From Clostridium sp. (GTDB taxonomy: Bacteria > Bacillota > Clostridia > Lachnospirales > Lachnospiraceae): a stretch of DNA of 14,334 bases. The notes beneath the pieces are model-generated. The model ran no database searches, was not told the origin of the DNA, and was given only the letters and a program-made list of their open reading frames with translations. The stretch spans positions 1 to 14,334 of the forward strand of contig SFNH01000045.1 of assembly GCA_004554205.1 (NCBI GenBank), in the 5' to 3' direction. Position 1 is the stretch's first letter. The number at the start of each line of letters is the position of its first letter. Of the stretch, positions 14,235-14,334 are shown piece after piece. Both the position numbers and the translations under genes were made by a program.

Positions 14235-14334
14235 ACCAAAAACATGAGGAAGTAGCCATTTTTCGTAGAAAAATGAGCGAATTCCGAATGTTTTTAGGAT
14301 TTCGGGAGCACAAAGTGCGGAGAAATCCGGTATC

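Larger units (their letters stand above)
13774..14334. other. Noncoding, hairpin-dense region after sipL
   Basis: No open frame here has a good ribosome binding site or recognisable domain. Instead there are successive hairpins: 13903-13917 (GCACCA/TGGTGC), 13941-13976 (9 bp, GGCGGCGCA/TGCGCCGCC), 14073-14097 (10 bp, GGACTTTGCA/TGCAAAGTCC), 14172-14234 (long, imperfect), 14257-14275 (8 bp, CATTTTTC/GAAAAATG) and 14297-14328 (GGATTTC/GAAATCC with inner GCAC/GTGC). CTGAACAGTTGC (13785-13796) and GTAACAGTTCAG (14057-14068) form an imperfect inverted pair. This may be a dispersed repeat or leader RNA of a gene beyond the window. Confidence 0.5.

Overview
The window looks like chromosome from an endospore-forming, anaerobic, fermentative member of the Clostridia, most likely a Lachnospiraceae relative. 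This rests on two sporulation genes (spoIIID and a sipL-type coat morphogenesis gene), the complete [FeFe]-hydrogenase maturase set (hydE, hydG, hydF), strong AGGAGG-type ribosome binding sites and a moderately high GC content. The species cannot be fixed from sequence alone.

Layout. (1) 1-4752, plus strand: the 3' end of an ABC-importer operon of the iron(III)/AfuA-FbpA type. It holds the C-terminal part of a solute-binding protein, a leaky terminator, an ATPase, a fused two-domain permease broken by a one-base deletion near 2450, and a second complete ATPase. (2) A strong bidirectional terminator at 4722-4752 separates it from putP, a Na+/proline-type symporter on the minus strand (4771-6306). 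(3) 6307-6501: a divergent control region with a 29-bp tandem repeat carrying a palindrome that overlaps the putP -10 box, and a sigma-E-like promoter facing spoIIID (6502-6777, TTG start). (4) 6787-6992: a near-consensus promoter, a leader RNA of about 170 nt and a terminator-like hairpin, followed by hydE-hydG-hydF (7031-10857). No hydrogenase structural gene is present here. (5) 10868-11355: a hairpin that buries the ribosome binding site of a small PrcB-domain lipoprotein. (6) 11369-12102: a promoter whose -10 lies in a 20-bp perfect palindrome, then cysE. The core of this palindrome is the same as that at putP. (7) 12202-13773: sipL-like gene with three SPOCS/DUF3794 domains and a C-terminal LysM. 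(8) 13774-14334: about 560 bp without a convincing gene, dense in hairpins and containing a near-consensus promoter at 14136-14164 whose predicted transcript starts in a long hairpin.

How the parts relate. HydE, HydG and HydF together build the 2Fe subcluster of [FeFe] hydrogenase, so the hyd leader is a plausible control point for hydrogen metabolism. spoIIID and sipL both act in the mother cell during sporulation. The most interesting unexplained items are the palindrome shared by putP and cysE, overlapping the -10 box in both; the hyd leader with an attenuator-like hairpin and an overlapping TTTAC/GTAAA half-site array; and the structured terminal noncoding region. No mobile genetic element, CRISPR array, tRNA or rRNA was found.
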